Notes: generated by a model not told the origin, from the letters alone. 64,000 nt of DNA from Mycolicibacterium mengxianglii (GCF_015710575.1 NZ_CP065373.1:2914001-2978000); one strand, 5' to 3'; positions 33,753-44,679 are shown, counted from the stretch's first letter. Made by a program: numbers and translations.

Positions 33753-36041
33753 ATGCCTCAACCTGTGCTGTCGACGTATCGGCTTCAGTTGCGCGGCGAC
33801 GAGTTTCGGTTTGCCGACGCGGTGGAGCTGCTCGACTATCTCGCCGAACTCGGGATCAGTCACGTGTACCTGTCCCCCATCCTCACCCCGGTACCCGGGT
33901 CCACCCACGGGTACGACGTCACCGACCCCACCACCGTATCGGCGGAACTGGGCGGAGCCGACGGGCTTGCGGCACTGTCCGCGGCAGCGCGGGAACGCGG
34001 CCTCGGAGTCATCGTGGACATCGTGCCCAACCACGTCGGGGTCGATCAGCCCAAGCTCAACCCGTGGTGGTGGGATGTGCTGCGAAACGGCCGGGAGTCC
34101 CCCTACGCCTCCTACTTCGACATCGACTGGACGCTGGATCGCGACGGCCGAATCGTGTTGCCGGTATTGGGTTCCGACTCCGATGTCGAGGACCTCACCG
34201 TCGACGGGGACGTGTTGCGACTCGGCGACCTCGAGTTCCCGATCGCGCCCGGGACCGCAGACGGCACCGGGACCCAGGTACACGATCGGCAGCACTACCG
34301 GCTGATCGGCTGGCGCAACGGGATCTGCGGGTATCGACGGTTCTTCTCGATCACCTCTCTGGCCGGCATCCGGCAGGAAGACCGCGACGTCTTCGATGCC
34401 AGCCACGTCGAGGTGCGCCGTTGGTTCGACGAGGGCCTGATCGACGGGGTCCGCGTTGATCACCCCGACGGGCTCTCGGATCCGGCCGGCTACCTGGTGT
34501 GGCTACGCGAATTGATCGGCCCGCAGGCGTATCTCGTGGTGGAGAAGATCCTGGCCGTCGACGAGGCGCTGGAGCCGACGCTGCCTGTCGACGGCACCAC
34601 CGGCTATGACGCGCTGCGCGAGGTCGGCGGCGTGCTGATCGACCCCACCGGCGAGCCGGCGCTGACCGAACTGGTCGGCATGGCAGGGTTCGACTATCAG
34701 CAGGTGCCCGCCATGGTGACCGAACTGAAGATCGCGGCCGCGACCAAGACCCTGGCCAGCGAGCTGGCCCGGGTCAGTCGAGCGATCGTGGCGACGGTCG
34801 GCCACGATCACCCGCGGCTGGGTGACGCTGTGGCGGCGTTGTTGACCCACATCGATGTCTACCGCAGCGACTATCGCGGGCTCTCGGCCATGATGCCGAC
34901 CGCGATCGCCGAAACCGTCTCGGCAGCACCGGAATTGGCGCAGCCCTTGGAACTGGTGTCGGCGGCGGTTGCGACCGGTGGCGAGGCATCGGTGCGACTG
35001 CAGCAATTGTGCGGGGCGGTGACGGCAAAGGCCATCGAGGACTGCCTGTTCTACCGGGATCCCCGGTTGGTCGCGTTGAACGAGGTCGGCGGTGAACCGG
35101 AGCGGTTCGGAGTCAGTACCGCCGAATTCCATCAGAGTTCAGCACTGCGTGCCCGCTACTGGCCCACCGCGATGACAACGCTGACAACCCACGACACCAA
35201 GCGCGGCGAGGACGTACGGGCCCGGATCGGGGTGCTGTCCCAGGTGCCGTCGCTGTGGAGTCAGCTGGTCACCGGCTGGGAGAACCAGGCCCCCACCCCC
35301 GATTCGGCCACCGGACTGTTCCTGTGGCAGAACATCTTCGGGGTATGGCCCGAAGACGGCGTGGTGACCGATGAGCTGCGCACCAGGCTGCACGGGTATG
35401 CCGAGAAGGCCATGCGCGAGGCTGCAGTGCACACCACGTGGAACGACCCGGACAGCGACTTCGAGTCGGCCGTGCACAGCTGGGTGGACCGGGTGCTCGA
35501 CGGGCCGGTGGCCAACGAGCTGAGTGCCCTGCTCAACCGTGTTGTCGCGCATGCGCACAACGACGCGTTGGCCCAGAAATTGCTGGCCCTGACCGTTCCC
35601 GGGGTACCGGATGTCTACCAGGGCACCGAGCTGTGGGAAGACAGCCTGGTCGACCCCGACAACCGTCGGCCGGTGGACTTCGCCGCCCGTCGCGCCGAGT
35701 TGGCTTCCCTGACCCACCCCAAGCTGCGCGTGGTCACCGCCACCCTCCAGCTGCGCCGCGCCCGGCCCGATACCTTCCTGGCAGGCGGTTACACCCCGGT
35801 GTTCGCCGAGGGTGCCGCGGCCGACCATCTGGTGGCTTTCCTGCGCGGTGCCGACGTGCTCGTTGCGGTCAGCCGCTGGACCCTCGGGGTCGAGGAAACC
35901 GGCTGGGAGGACACCACACTCACGCTGCCGGCCGGCACCTGGACCGACCGGATCTCCGGTGCGTCGTTCACCGGTGCGGTCGGTGCCGGACAGTTGTTCG
36001 CCGACCTACCCGTAGCCCTTTTGGAGCGTACTGATGCCTGA
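33753..36041 (+). CDS. treY: Maltooligosyltrehalose synthase
   Basis: TreY turns the reducing-end alpha-1,4 bond of a glucan into an alpha,alpha-1,1 bond. The 762-residue GH13 protein has STYRLQLRGDEFRF, HGYDVTDPTTVS, IVDIVPNHVG, DGVRVDHPDGLSDP (nucleophile), VVEKIL (acid/base Glu) and TTHDTKRGEDVRAR. The long insert between barrel strands is normal for this enzyme. Its last 8 bases overlap treZ. Confidence 0.96.
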   Translation: MPQPVLSTYRLQLRGDEFRFADAVELLDYLAELGISHVYLSPILTPVPGSTHGYDVTDPTTVSAELGGADGLAALSAAARERGLGVIVDIVPNHVGVDQPKLNPWWWDVLRNGRESPYASYFDIDWTLDRDGRIVLPVLGSDSDVEDLTVDGDVLRLGDLEFPIAPGTADGTGTQVHDRQHYRLIGWRNGICGYRRFFSITSLAGIRQEDRDVFDASHVEVRRWFDEGLIDGVRVDHPDGLSDPAGYLVWLRELIGPQAYLVVEKILAVDEALEPTLPVDGTTGYDALREVGGVLIDPTGEPALTELVGMAGFDYQQVPAMVTELKIAAATKTLASELARVSRAIVATVGHDHPRLGDAVAALLTHIDVYRSDYRGLSAMMPTAIAETVSAAPELAQPLELVSAAVATGGEASVRLQQLCGAVTAKAIEDCLFYRDPRLVALNEVGGEPERFGVSTAEFHQSSALRARYWPTAMTTLTTHDTKRGEDVRARIGVLSQVPSLWSQLVTGWENQAPTPDSATGLFLWQNIFGVWPEDGVVTDELRTRLHGYAEKAMREAAVHTTWNDPDSDFESAVHSWVDRVLDGPVANELSALLNRVVAHAHNDALAQKLLALTVPGVPDVYQGTELWEDSLVDPDNRRPVDFAARRAELASLTHPKLRVVTATLQLRRARPDTFLAGGYTPVFAEGAAADHLVAFLRGADVLVAVSRWTLGVEETGWEDTTLTLPAGTWTDRISGASFTGAVGAGQLFADLPVALLERTDA

Positions 36042-37761
36042 GCACGAATTCGCCGTCTGGGCGCCGAACCCCGACCTCGTCCGTCTCGACGTCGACGGCA
36101 CGGTGTACCCGATGACCCGGTCCGATGACGGCTGGTGGCGCACCGCCGTCGAGGCCGCACCGGATGCCCGCTACGGCTTCCTGCTCGACGACGACCCCAC
36201 GGTGCTGCCGGATCCGCGCTCGCCGCGGCAACCGGACGGCGTGCACGGCCGATCCCAGCTCTGGGACCCCGCCGCAGCGACGTGGACCGACGACCTGTGG
36301 TCGGGCCGCTCCATAGAGGGGGCGGTCATCTACGAGCTGCACATCGGCACCTTCACCGACGAGGGCACCCTCGACGCCGCCATCGGCAAGCTGGACTACC
36401 TGGTGGATCTCGGCGTCGACTTCGTGGAACTGATGCCGGTCAACGCCTTCAGCGGCACCTACGGCTGGGGTTACGACGGTGTCCTCTGGTACGCCGTGCA
36501 CGAGCCCTACGGAGGCCCGGACGCGCTGGTGCGGTTCATCGATGTCTGTCACGGCCGGGGCCTTGGCGTGCTGATCGATGCGGTGTTCAACCACCTCGGG
36601 CCATCGGGCAATTATCTGCCGCGGTTCGGGCCGTACCTGTCCGCGGCCAGCAACCCGTGGGGTGAGGGCATCAACATCGCCGACGCCGACTCCGACGAGG
36701 TGCGCAGCCTGGTCCTCGGCTGTGCGCTGCGCTGGATGCGGGATTTCCATGCCGACGGTTTGCGCCTGGACGCAGTGCACGCGCTGGTGGATACCACGGC
36801 CTATCACATTCTGGAAGAGATGTCGGCCGAAACCGCCGCGCTCTCAACACAAGTGGGCCGTTCCCTGTCGCTGATCGCCGAGACCGACCGCAACGACCCG
36901 CGGTTCATCACTCCGCGCGCAGACGGTGGGCTCGGAATGACAGCACAGTGGGACGACGACATCCATCACGCCTTGCACACCGCGGTCTCGGGTGAACGGC
37001 AGGGCTACTACTCCGACTTCGGCTCGATGGAGACCTTGGCGCAGACGCTCAAACACGGCTACTTCCACGCGGGCACGTATTCGTCGTTCCGTCATCGACG
37101 ACACGGAAGGCCGTTGGATACCAGCACCATTCCCGGATATCGGCTACTCGCCTACACCTGCACCCACGACCAGATCGGCAACCGCGCGACCGGCGACCGA
37201 CCCTCGGCCTACCTCGACGCCGGCCAATTGGCGGTCAGCGCAGCGCTGGCACTGCTGACTCCGTTCACCGCCATGCTGTTCATGGGTGAGGAGTGGGCGG
37301 CCTCGACGCCGTTCCAGTTCTTCTCCTCGCACCCCGAACCCGAACTGGCCGAGGCCACCCGCAACGGCCGCAAAGCCGAATTCGCCTCTCACGGGTGGGA
37401 TGCCGACGACATTCCCGACCCGCAGGACGTCGCGACCTTCCAACACTCCAAGCTCGATTGGGCCGAACTCCACACCGGTGAGCACGCTGCTCTGCTCCGG
37501 CTCTACCGCGACCTGATCACCCTGCGCAAACGCGAACCCGACCTCGCCGACTTCTGGCTCAACCACATGGACGTCGACTATGACGAGGACACCCGGTGGA
37601 TCGTGCTGCGGCGCGGCGCCATCACCATCGCGTGCAACCTGGGAACCGAGACGGTGTCGGTGCCCGCGTCAGGTGAGCTGGTGCTGGGCTGGGGTGACCC
37701 CGAGGTCGGCACCGACGCCACTGTGCTGCAGGCGCATTCGTTCGCAGTCGTCAAGGGGTGA
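36034..37761 (+). CDS. treZ: Maltooligosyltrehalose trehalohydrolase
   Basis: TreZ cleaves free trehalose from the TreY product. The 575-residue protein has an N-terminal beta domain (FAVWAPNPDLVRLDVDG), then GH13 motifs VIYELHIGTFTDEGT, AVFNHLGPSGNY, DGLRLDAVHALVD, LIAETDRND and CTHDQIGNRATGDRPSA. Translation is probably coupled to treY through the 8-bp overlap. Together treXYZ give trehalose from glycogen-like glucans. Confidence 0.96.
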   Translation: MPEHEFAVWAPNPDLVRLDVDGTVYPMTRSDDGWWRTAVEAAPDARYGFLLDDDPTVLPDPRSPRQPDGVHGRSQLWDPAAATWTDDLWSGRSIEGAVIYELHIGTFTDEGTLDAAIGKLDYLVDLGVDFVELMPVNAFSGTYGWGYDGVLWYAVHEPYGGPDALVRFIDVCHGRGLGVLIDAVFNHLGPSGNYLPRFGPYLSAASNPWGEGINIADADSDEVRSLVLGCALRWMRDFHADGLRLDAVHALVDTTAYHILEEMSAETAALSTQVGRSLSLIAETDRNDPRFITPRADGGLGMTAQWDDDIHHALHTAVSGERQGYYSDFGSMETLAQTLKHGYFHAGTYSSFRHRRHGRPLDTSTIPGYRLLAYTCTHDQIGNRATGDRPSAYLDAGQLAVSAALALLTPFTAMLFMGEEWAASTPFQFFSSHPEPELAEATRNGRKAEFASHGWDADDIPDPQDVATFQHSKLDWAELHTGEHAALLRLYRDLITLRKREPDLADFWLNHMDVDYDEDTRWIVLRRGAITIACNLGTETVSVPASGELVLGWGDPEVGTDATVLQAHSFAVVKG

Positions 37762-37822
37762 GCTCGGGCTGCCTGTGGATGGGTGAATACCTCTGACGGC
37801 GCCGGCAACCATGCTGGCCGTC

Positions 37823-38251
37823 ATGAACACCGACACGCCCGCACCGCCGATCGAGACCGCCACCGATCCGGTCCACTGCCCCGAGGATCTTCGTCAGCGC
37901 TGGCTGGCGCTGATGAGCCCACTGGGCTTCGGCGGCCACACCCTGTGGATGGCCTTTCTGGGCGCCGACCGCGTGCTGCACAAGGTGCTGACTCCGCTGC
38001 CCGCGCGCACCCGCCGGGACCGGCAACTGATCGCCGACGTGGTGGCACAGCTGCCCGAGTTACTGGCCGGCGAACCCGGAACCACCGTCGCCTTCTTGTT
38101 GGCGCGCCCGGGAGGCGGTGCCGTCACTGACACCGACCGCCGCTGGGCCGCATTGTTGACCGACACCGCGGCGGCCAACGGCGTTCCCCTGGAACCGTTC
38201 TTCCGCGCCCACGACGAATCGCTGGTGCACGTGGAACCGGCGGTGTCCTAG
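37823..38251 (+). CDS. Hypothetical protein downstream of treZ
   Basis: A 142-residue soluble protein of unknown family from ATG 37823 (MNTDTPAPPIETATD); a GTG/CTG extension of four residues is possible. It is acidic-to-neutral without membrane segments and contains FGGHTLWMAFLGADRVLH and TTVAFLLARPGGGAVTDTDRRWA. The latter style (a 'HVALLLARPG' type core) appears in several short mycobacterial proteins without assigned function. Its TAG overlaps the convergent ilvA TAG by two bases (CTAG). It may be co-transcribed with the tre operon, 61 bp after treZ. Confidence 0.65.
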   Translation: MNTDTPAPPIETATDPVHCPEDLRQRWLALMSPLGFGGHTLWMAFLGADRVLHKVLTPLPARTRRDRQLIADVVAQLPELLAGEPGTTVAFLLARPGGGAVTDTDRRWAALLTDTAAANGVPLEPFFRAHDESLVHVEPAVS

Positions 38252-39531
38252 GTGAGGTAACGGTAGGCCGGTGAGCCGGGTTCGAGGGCCTCGACATGGC
38301 ACTCCGAGGCCCGCATCCGCTCCAGCAGGCCGTCGAGCCCCGCGGCCGAGCTCAACTCGATGCCAACGAGCGCTTCACCGGTCTCGCGATTGTTGCGCTT
38401 GACGTACTCGAACAGCGTGATGTCGTCATTGGGTCCGAGAACGCCATCGAGGAAGCGGCGCAGCGCACCGGGCTCCTGCGGAAAGTCGACCAGGAAGTAA
38501 TGCTTGAGCCCGAGGTGCACCAGCGAGCGTTCCAGGACCTCGCCGTAGCGGGACACGTCGTTGTTGCCGCCGGAGATCAGGCACACCACCACGGACCCGG
38601 GAGCGATATCCGCCTCCAGCAGACCCGCGACCGACAGCGCACCGGCCGGCTCGGCGATGATGCCCTCGTTCTGGTAGAGATCCAGCATCGCAGTGCAGAC
38701 CGCACCCTCGTCGACGGTCGTCAGTGCCACCATGTCGTCGGCGGCCGACAGTGCCGCGAACGGCAATGTCCCGGCCCGGTTGACCGCGGCCCCGTCGACG
38801 AACTGGTCGACATGCTCCAGGACGACAGGCCCTCCAGCGGCCAGCGCCGCCACCATGCACGCGGCACCGGCAGGCTCGACCCCGAGGACGGAGGTTCGGG
38901 TGGTGCGCTCGCTCACATAGCTGGTGATCCCACTGATGCAGCCGCCGCCACCGACCGGAACGATGATCAGGTCGGGTTCGCTCTCGAGCTGGTCGAGGAT
39001 CTCGACGGCAATGGTTCCCTGCCCGGCCATGGTCCGCAGGTCGTCGTACGGCGGCACCAACGTGGCGCCGGTGCGGGCGACGTCGGCACGTGCGGCTTCG
39101 GCGGCGAGGTCGTAGGTGGAGCCACCGACGATCAGTTCGATGAACTCACCCCCGTGGTAGCGGATACGGTCCCGCTTCTGCTTGGGGGTCTTCGCCGGCA
39201 CGTACACCCGGCCGTGGATGCCCATCGAGCGGCAGGCCAGCGCGAAACCCTGGGCATGGTTGCCTGCCGAGGAGCACACCACGCCGGCGGCGATCTCCTC
39301 GGGGCTCAGCTGCATCAGCATGTTGTAGGCGCCGCGCAGCTTGTACGAGCGCACCGACTGCAGATCCTCCCGCTTGAGGTAGACCAATGCACCGGTGAGC
39401 TGGGACAGCCGGTCGCTGAACTGCAGGGGGCTGGCAGCGACCACGCCACTGATTCGCTGAGCCGCCGCGTCGATATCGGCCGCGGAGAGCGGCGGCACCG
39501 TACGGGAATTCAGGCTCGGTTCAGCGGACAC
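38248..39531 (-). CDS. ilvA: Threonine deaminase
   Basis: A PLP enzyme converting threonine to 2-oxobutanoate, the first committed step to isoleucine. The 427-residue protein has YLKREDLQSVRSYKLRGAYN with the PLP lysine, SAGNHAQGFA, VPVGGGGCISG and, at the C-terminus (~340-427), a single ACT-like regulatory domain (HYFLVDFPQEPGALRRFLDGVLG), the short form common in actinobacteria. The start is ATG 39531. Monocistronic here, convergent with the tre-side hypothetical gene. Confidence 0.95.
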   Translation of the reverse strand: MSAEPSLNSRTVPPLSAADIDAAAQRISGVVAASPLQFSDRLSQLTGALVYLKREDLQSVRSYKLRGAYNMLMQLSPEEIAAGVVCSSAGNHAQGFALACRSMGIHGRVYVPAKTPKQKRDRIRYHGGEFIELIVGGSTYDLAAEAARADVARTGATLVPPYDDLRTMAGQGTIAVEILDQLESEPDLIIVPVGGGGCISGITSYVSERTTRTSVLGVEPAGAACMVAALAAGGPVVLEHVDQFVDGAAVNRAGTLPFAALSAADDMVALTTVDEGAVCTAMLDLYQNEGIIAEPAGALSVAGLLEADIAPGSVVVCLISGGNNDVSRYGEVLERSLVHLGLKHYFLVDFPQEPGALRRFLDGVLGPNDDITLFEYVKRNNRETGEALVGIELSSAAGLDGLLERMRASECHVEALEPGSPAYRYLT

Positions 39532-39687
39532 CAGACAATCCTGCCACGCGGGCCCACCAGCAAAAAACGCTCCACCGGCCAGGAGGTGCAGGTGTGACCG
39601 GCATCGCGCGTCACCGGGTTGGCCGGACTAGCGAAAACGGCCGACCCCGGCACGGAGTTTCGGGTGGCCGAAACCTCAAATCCGAGC

Positions 39688-39702
39688 TATCGTGACTCCA
39701 TG
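39688..39702 (+). promoter_or_regulatory. Leaderless promoter of a small membrane-protein gene
   Basis: TATCGT (39688-39693), a 6-base gap, then ATG at 39700. No Shine-Dalgarno sequence lies ahead of the ATG, so the transcript probably begins at the start codon. Confidence 0.55.
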
Positions 39703-39927
39703 ACCACAGCCGAGCACTTCCGGTCGGTCGTACCACCGGCCACCTCGGAGATCTCCGTTGCAGGTGTGCCGTGGCCGACCTACAAGGTGCTGGCGTTGGT
39801 GGTAGGGCTACTGGTGTTCCTCGCGGTGCTCGCGGTCACCGCCAGCGCAGCGCCTGCCGTCCTCGGCGGGGCGGCCGTGGCCGCGGTGACGTGGCTCGTG
39901 CTCGGCCTCCAGCGTCACTCGCGTTGA
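39700..39927 (+). CDS. Small two-helix membrane protein
   Basis: A 75-residue protein from ATG 39700 (MTTAEHFRSVVPPATSE). Residues ~27-48 (TYKVLALVVGLLVFLAVLAVTA) and ~51-68 form two predicted membrane helices; the last residues are basic (LQRHSR). No family was recognised. Expression from a leaderless promoter is suggested by the spacing upstream. Its 3' end overlaps the convergent SRPBCC gene by 13 bp. Confidence 0.65.
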   Translation: MTTAEHFRSVVPPATSEISVAGVPWPTYKVLALVVGLLVFLAVLAVTASAAPAVLGGAAVAAVTWLVLGLQRHSR

Positions 39928-40334
39928 CCGCCGAGAATTCTGCGTAACTGCCTTAAATCGGCAGCCACCGCCGCGGCGTCGGCCTCGAACTGGTCGTCAC
40001 TCATCCCGGCACGGCGACGCACTGTGAACACCACTTCGCACCGGTCCTCGGTCTGGTCGTCAGGGAGCACCCGCAGCGGGTTGTAGAACGCTTGCCCGTC
40101 CGGTAACCGCACCACGTGATCGGCCACACCGAACTCATTGGCGGGGGCGAACTCGATGGTCACCTCCCCCATCGGCGACGAAGCCACCCAGGCGCCGTCG
40201 ACCTCGGTGACCGCACCGTCGGCCAGGCCGGCGGCCCAATCGGGCAGGTTCCGCGGATCGGAGACATAGGCATAGGCCGCGGCTGGGCTGGTCTCGATCC
40301 AGACGCTGACGTAACGAGATTCAGGTCTCTGCAC
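39915..40334 (-). CDS. SRPBCC-superfamily protein
   Basis: A 139-residue START/polyketide-cyclase-like domain protein. SVWIETSPAAAYAYVSDPRNLPDWAAGL is the typical N-terminal strand-helix of SRPBCC proteins. GTG 40334 is preceded by AAGGGGGA at good spacing. It starts 19 bp after the dnaE1 stop and is probably its operon partner. The ligand is unknown. Confidence 0.78.
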   Translation of the reverse strand: MQRPESRYVSVWIETSPAAAYAYVSDPRNLPDWAAGLADGAVTEVDGAWVASSPMGEVTIEFAPANEFGVADHVVRLPDGQAFYNPLRVLPDDQTEDRCEVVFTVRRRAGMSDDQFEADAAAVAADLRQLRRILGGQRE

Positions 40335-40353
40335 AGCGGTCCCCCTTTTTACG

Positions 40354-43300
40354 TCAGCCGCCGAGGCAGCCCGGGCCCAGCAACGCTTTGAGATCGCCCA
40401 TCAGAGCCGAAGACGGGGTGACCCGCAGCGCCTGATCGAGTTCCAGCGTGGTGATGCGCTCCCCGGAGATCAGCCGCAAGTGCACCTGCGAGGTGCCCGG
40501 GTGGCGGGCCAGCACCTGCTTGAGCGCACTCACCTTGTCGATGGTGCACTGTCGGGTGGGCAGGCTGACCGCCAGCGGACGGTCTGCCTGCGCGCTGGAA
40601 AAGTCCGGCACCACAAGCTCATTGGCGATCAGCGAGATCCGGTCGTCGCGGATGGCCACCTTGGCCCCCACCAGGACCACGGCGTCGTCGGCGATGTCAT
40701 GGCCGAACGCCGAGTAGGTCTGCGGGAAGAACAACACCTCGATACCGCCGGTGAGATCCTCGAGCTGCGCCGAAGCCCACGGCAGGCCGTTCTTGTTGAC
40801 CCGGCGATTCACCGACGCCAGGATGCCGCCCACCCTGACCTGGGTGTCGTTGGCGATATCGCCGTCGAGGATGGCCGGGATCTGGGTGTCGGTCTGGGCG
40901 GCCAGCAGGTGCGCCACCCCGTTGAGCGGATGCCCGGACACATACAGCCCGAGCATCTCGCGCTCCAGCGCCAGCTTGTGTTTGTCTTCCCATTCCTCCT
41001 CGGGCACCTTGATGGTGAACACCGAATCCACCGCGGCGTCGGCGCCCCCGTCGCCGCTGCCGAACAAGTCGAACTGGCCCATCGCTTCGGCCTTCTTGGT
41101 GCCCAGCACCGAGTCGACCGCATCGGTGTGCACCAGGAACAGACCCTTGCGTGGGTGTCCCAGAGAATCGAACGCACCGGCCTTGACCAGTGACTCCGTC
41201 ACCTTCTTGTTGCAGGCGGCGATGTCGATCTTGTTCAGATAATCCGAGAAGTCGGTGAACTTGCCCCGTTCCTTGCGGGTATTGACCAGTGAGGCAACCA
41301 CATTCGCCCCGACATTGCGCACCGCGCCGAGGCCGAACCGGATGTCGTGGCCCACCGAGGCGAAGTTCTGCACCGACTCGTTGACATCCGGCGGCAGCAC
41401 CGTGATGCCGAGTCGGCGGCAGTCGGCCAGGTAGACCGCGGCCTTGTCCTTGTCGTCACCGACGGAGGTGAGCAATCCGGCCATGTACTCAGCCGGGTAG
41501 TTCGCCTTGAGATAAGCCGTCCAGTAGGACACCAGGCCGTAGCCGGCAGCGTGCGATTTGTTGAACGCGTAGCCCGCGAACGGAAGAATGGTGTCCCACA
41601 ACGCTTTCACCGCTGCCGCGGAGAAACCGTTGGCGGTCATACCTTCCAGGAAGCCCTTGTATTCGGCCTCGAGCACTTCGAGCTTCTTCTTACCCATGGC
41701 CTTACGCAGCGCATCGGCCTTGCCCATCGAGTACGAGGCGACCTTCTGCGCGATGAGCATGATCTGCTCTTGGTAGACGATGAGGCCGTGGGTCTCGGCC
41801 AAGATCTCCTTGAGCGGTTCCTCCAGCTCCGGATGGATCGGTTTGACGGCTTGTCGACCGTTCTTCCGGTCGGCGTAGTCGTTGTGCGCGTTCATGCCCA
41901 TCGGCCCGGGCCGGTACAGCGCCAGCACGGCCACGATGTCGTTGAACTCGGTGGGCTGCATACGCCGGAGCAGGTCTCGCATCGCGCTGCCGTCGAGCTG
42001 GAACACACCCAGTGTGTCGCCGCGGCCCAGCAGCTCATAAGCAGCCGGATCGTCGAGTGTCAGCGATTCCAGATCGAGGTCGATGCCGCGGTTGGCCTTG
42101 ATGTTCTCGATCGCGTCGCCGATGATCGTCAGGTTCCGCAGACCCAGGAAGTCCATTTTCAGCAGGCCGATGGCCTCACACGACGGGTAGTCCCAGCCGG
42201 TGATCACCGCACCGTCCTGCGGGCGGCGCCACAGTGGAATCGCGTCGATGAGCGGCTCGGAGCTCATGATCACCGCGCAGGCGTGCACACCGGCGTTGCG
42301 GACCAGACCCTCGAGGCCACGCGCGGTCTCGTAGATGGTCCGCACGTCGGGATCGGTGTCGATCAGGCTGCGGACCTCGGCGGCTTCCTTGTACCGCTCA
42401 TGGTTGGGGTCGGTGATCCCCGACAGCGGGATGTCCTTGGCCATGATGGGCGGCGGCAGCGCCTTGGTGATGCGGTCGGCGATCGCGAAGCCCGGCTGGC
42501 CGTAGTTGACCCGAGCTGAATCCTTCAGCGCCGCTTTCGTTTTGATGGTGCCGAAGGTGATGACCTGGGCCACCCGGTCACTGCCCCACTTGTTGGCGGC
42601 ATACCGCAGCATCTCGCCGCGGCGGCGGTCGTCGAAGTCGATGTCGATATCGGGGGCCGACGGACGCTCCGGGTTGAGGAACCGTTCGAACAGCAGACCG
42701 TGCGGGATCGGGTCGATGTTGGTGATACCCATGGCGTAGGCCACCAGCGAGCCCGCCGCCGAGCCGCGGCCCGGCCCGACCCGGATGCCCACCGAGCGGG
42801 CGTAGTTGATCAGGTCGGCGACGATCAGGAAGTACGCCGGGAAGCCCTTGTCGCAGATCACCTTGATCTCGAACAGTGCCCGGTCGGTGTACTCCTGCGG
42901 AACTCCGTCGGGGAAGCGGCGCTCCAGCCCGACGGTCACCTCGTGCGTCAACCAGGAGGCCTGGTCATGGCCCTCCGGCACCGGGAACACCGGCATCCGG
43001 TCCTTGGGCGTCCACACGTCGGCGTAGGACTGCACCCGCTCGGCGATCAGCAGCGTCGAGTCACATGCTCCCGGCACCTGGTCGTCCCACAGGGCCCGCA
43101 TATCGGCGGCGGATTTGAGGTAGTAGCCGTCGCCGTCGAACTTGAACCGGGTGGGGTCCGAGAGGGTCTTGCCGGTCTGCACACACAGCAGCGCCTCGTG
43201 GCTGTGGGAGGCCTCGCGGGTGACGTAGTGGCAGTCGTTGGTGGCCAGCGGCGGAATGTTGAGCTTGCGCCCGACCTCCAACAGGCCGTCGCGGACCCGG

Positions 43301-43914
43301 CGCTCGATATCGAGACCGTGGTCCATGATCTCGAGGAAGAAGTTCTCCGGACCGAAGATGTCGCGCCATTTGGCGGCGGCTTCGATCGCCTCGTTTTCGT
43401 GACCGAGCCGCAGCCGGGTCTGCACCTCACCGGACGGGCAGCCGGTGGTGGCGATGATGCCCTCGGCATGCTCGGCGATGATCTCGGCGTCCATCCGGGA
43501 CCACTTGCCCAGCTGACCTTCGAATGACGCCAGCGAGGACAGCTTGAACAGGTTGCGCAGCCCGGTCGCGTTCTCGGCGACCATCGTCATGTGGGTGTAG
43601 GAGCCGCTGCCGGACACGTCGTCGGACTTCTGGCCCGGGTCACCCCACAGCACGCGCTTGGTCTCGAAGCGTGAAGCGGGGGCGATGTAGGCCTCGACGC
43701 CGATGATCGGCTTGATGCCGACGTCGGTGGCGGCGTTGTAGAACTCGCTGGCACCGAACATGTTGCCGTGGTCGGTCATCCCGATCGCCGGCATCTCGAG
43801 GCGCTGGGCCTCGGCGAGCATGGGTTTCACCTTCGCGGCGCCGTCGAGCATCGAGTACTCGGTGTGGTTGTGCAGATGCACAAAAGACCCCGAAGAAGAA
43901 CCAGTGGTACCCAT
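40354..43914 (-). CDS. dnaE1: DNA polymerase III alpha subunit, replicative
   Basis: The 1186-residue catalytic subunit of the replicase. The N-terminal PHP domain is intact ([24 protein letters not shown]), consistent with the intrinsic 3'-5' proofreading known for mycobacterial DnaE1. The palm motif [16 protein letters not shown] carries the catalytic Asp residues; [25 protein letters not shown] and [29 protein letters not shown] are typical, and a C-terminal OB-fold ([14 protein letters not shown]) follows. TAGACT lies 9 bases before the ATG, suggesting a very short 5' leader. Confidence 0.97.
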   Translation of the reverse strand: MGTTGSSSGSFVHLHNHTEYSMLDGAAKVKPMLAEAQRLEMPAIGMTDHGNMFGASEFYNAATDVGIKPIIGVEAYIAPASRFETKRVLWGDPGQKSDDVSGSGSYTHMTMVAENATGLRNLFKLSSLASFEGQLGKWSRMDAEIIAEHAEGIIATTGCPSGEVQTRLRLGHENEAIEAAAKWRDIFGPENFFLEIMDHGLDIERRVRDGLLEVGRKLNIPPLATNDCHYVTREASHSHEALLCVQTGKTLSDPTRFKFDGDGYYLKSAADMRALWDDQVPGACDSTLLIAERVQSYADVWTPKDRMPVFPVPEGHDQASWLTHEVTVGLERRFPDGVPQEYTDRALFEIKVICDKGFPAYFLIVADLINYARSVGIRVGPGRGSAAGSLVAYAMGITNIDPIPHGLLFERFLNPERPSAPDIDIDFDDRRRGEMLRYAANKWGSDRVAQVITFGTIKTKAALKDSARVNYGQPGFAIADRITKALPPPIMAKDIPLSGITDPNHERYKEAAEVRSLIDTDPDVRTIYETARGLEGLVRNAGVHACAVIMSSEPLIDAIPLWRRPQDGAVITGWDYPSCEAIGLLKMDFLGLRNLTIIGDAIENIKANRGIDLDLESLTLDDPAAYELLGRGDTLGVFQLDGSAMRDLLRRMQPTEFNDIVAVLALYRPGPMGMNAHNDYADRKNGRQAVKPIHPELEEPLKEILAETHGLIVYQEQIMLIAQKVASYSMGKADALRKAMGKKKLEVLEAEYKGFLEGMTANGFSAAAVKALWDTILPFAGYAFNKSHAAGYGLVSYWTAYLKANYPAEYMAGLLTSVGDDKDKAAVYLADCRRLGITVLPPDVNESVQNFASVGHDIRFGLGAVRNVGANVVASLVNTRKERGKFTDFSDYLNKIDIAACNKKVTESLVKAGAFDSLGHPRKGLFLVHTDAVDSVLGTKKAEAMGQFDLFGSGDGGADAAVDSVFTIKVPEEEWEDKHKLALEREMLGLYVSGHPLNGVAHLLAAQTDTQIPAILDGDIANDTQVRVGGILASVNRRVNKNGLPWASAQLEDLTGGIEVLFFPQTYSAFGHDIADDAVVLVGAKVAIRDDRISLIANELVVPDFSSAQADRPLAVSLPTRQCTIDKVSALKQVLARHPGTSQVHLRLISGERITTLELDQALRVTPSSALMGDLKALLGPGCLGG

Positions 43915-44018
43915 AGGCCCGTCAGTCTAAAACGGCCTACCGACACCTCCGGGCGTGTCGCGGACAGCATCCCGGCGTGTCGCCCGCGGTCCCTGCTCAG
44001 GCCGGGTAAAACCGACGA

Positions 44019-44630
44019 TCAGGCCTCGTCGCGCAGCAGCCGGGCCATCTCCTGGGACTGCGGTTCGGTGAGGTTCCCCGACAGCTGCAGGGTGTCGCCG
44101 GCGATCTTCTCCGAGATCTCCGGCGCCGAAACCACCACCGACGCCCGTACGAAGGCGACCTGCTTTCCGATCTGCGTCCCGGTGAAGTCGGCGAAGGCCC
44201 GGGCCGACTCGGGATTCATCGCCACCTGCACGATGTACCCCTTGGTGATCGGTGACAGCAGCGAGTCCACCCGGACCAGTTGCAACCGCACCGCCTCCGG
44301 GCCCAGCGTGTACAGCGCGGTCCGGGCGAAGTCGCAGGTACGCAACTCTGCGCCGGGCGGTGTCGGTGCTGCCGGTGGGCACTGGTCGGACAACACCCCT
44401 TCGACGGCGAGGACCGGGCGCACCGCCAGCGGCTTGATGGTGTACTCCGGCGGGGCTGCCGACGTGGACGCCGCACCCCGCTGGGCGGGCGCGGCATCGG
44501 AGCCGAACAGCTGGGTCAGCAGCGCGCCCGCGATCGGCACCACGATGGCAACCCCGACAATGGCCGCGATGATGGCGATCGAGATCCTGCGTCGCCGCGT
44601 GGCCGCCGCGCGAGCCCGCTCGTCCATCAT
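44019..44630 (-). CDS. Membrane-anchored protein with a SecD P1-head-like domain
   Basis: A 203-residue protein: basic N-terminus (RARAAATRRRR), one membrane helix at about residues 16-42, a low-complexity linker, then an extracytoplasmic domain. Residues ~130-200 (KGYIVQVAMNPESARAFADFTG, VSAPEISEKIAGDTLQLSG, EPQSQEMARLL) resemble the SecD periplasmic head subdomain in pattern (Ala-Pro then Gly-x-Leu-x-Leu/Ile-Ser-Gly, then Ala-x-x-Leu-Leu). It is not SecD: there are no RND helices. Function unknown. It lies 104 bp upstream of dnaE1 and 49 bp after the guanine deaminase stop, all on the minus strand. Confidence 0.7.
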   Translation of the reverse strand: MMDERARAAATRRRRISIAIIAAIVGVAIVVPIAGALLTQLFGSDAAPAQRGAASTSAAPPEYTIKPLAVRPVLAVEGVLSDQCPPAAPTPPGAELRTCDFARTALYTLGPEAVRLQLVRVDSLLSPITKGYIVQVAMNPESARAFADFTGTQIGKQVAFVRASVVVSAPEISEKIAGDTLQLSGNLTEPQSQEMARLLRDEA

Positions 44631-44679
44631 GTGCTGGCGTCCCCCACCTGTCTGCGCGTCCTGCGCACCAGGATGTGTA

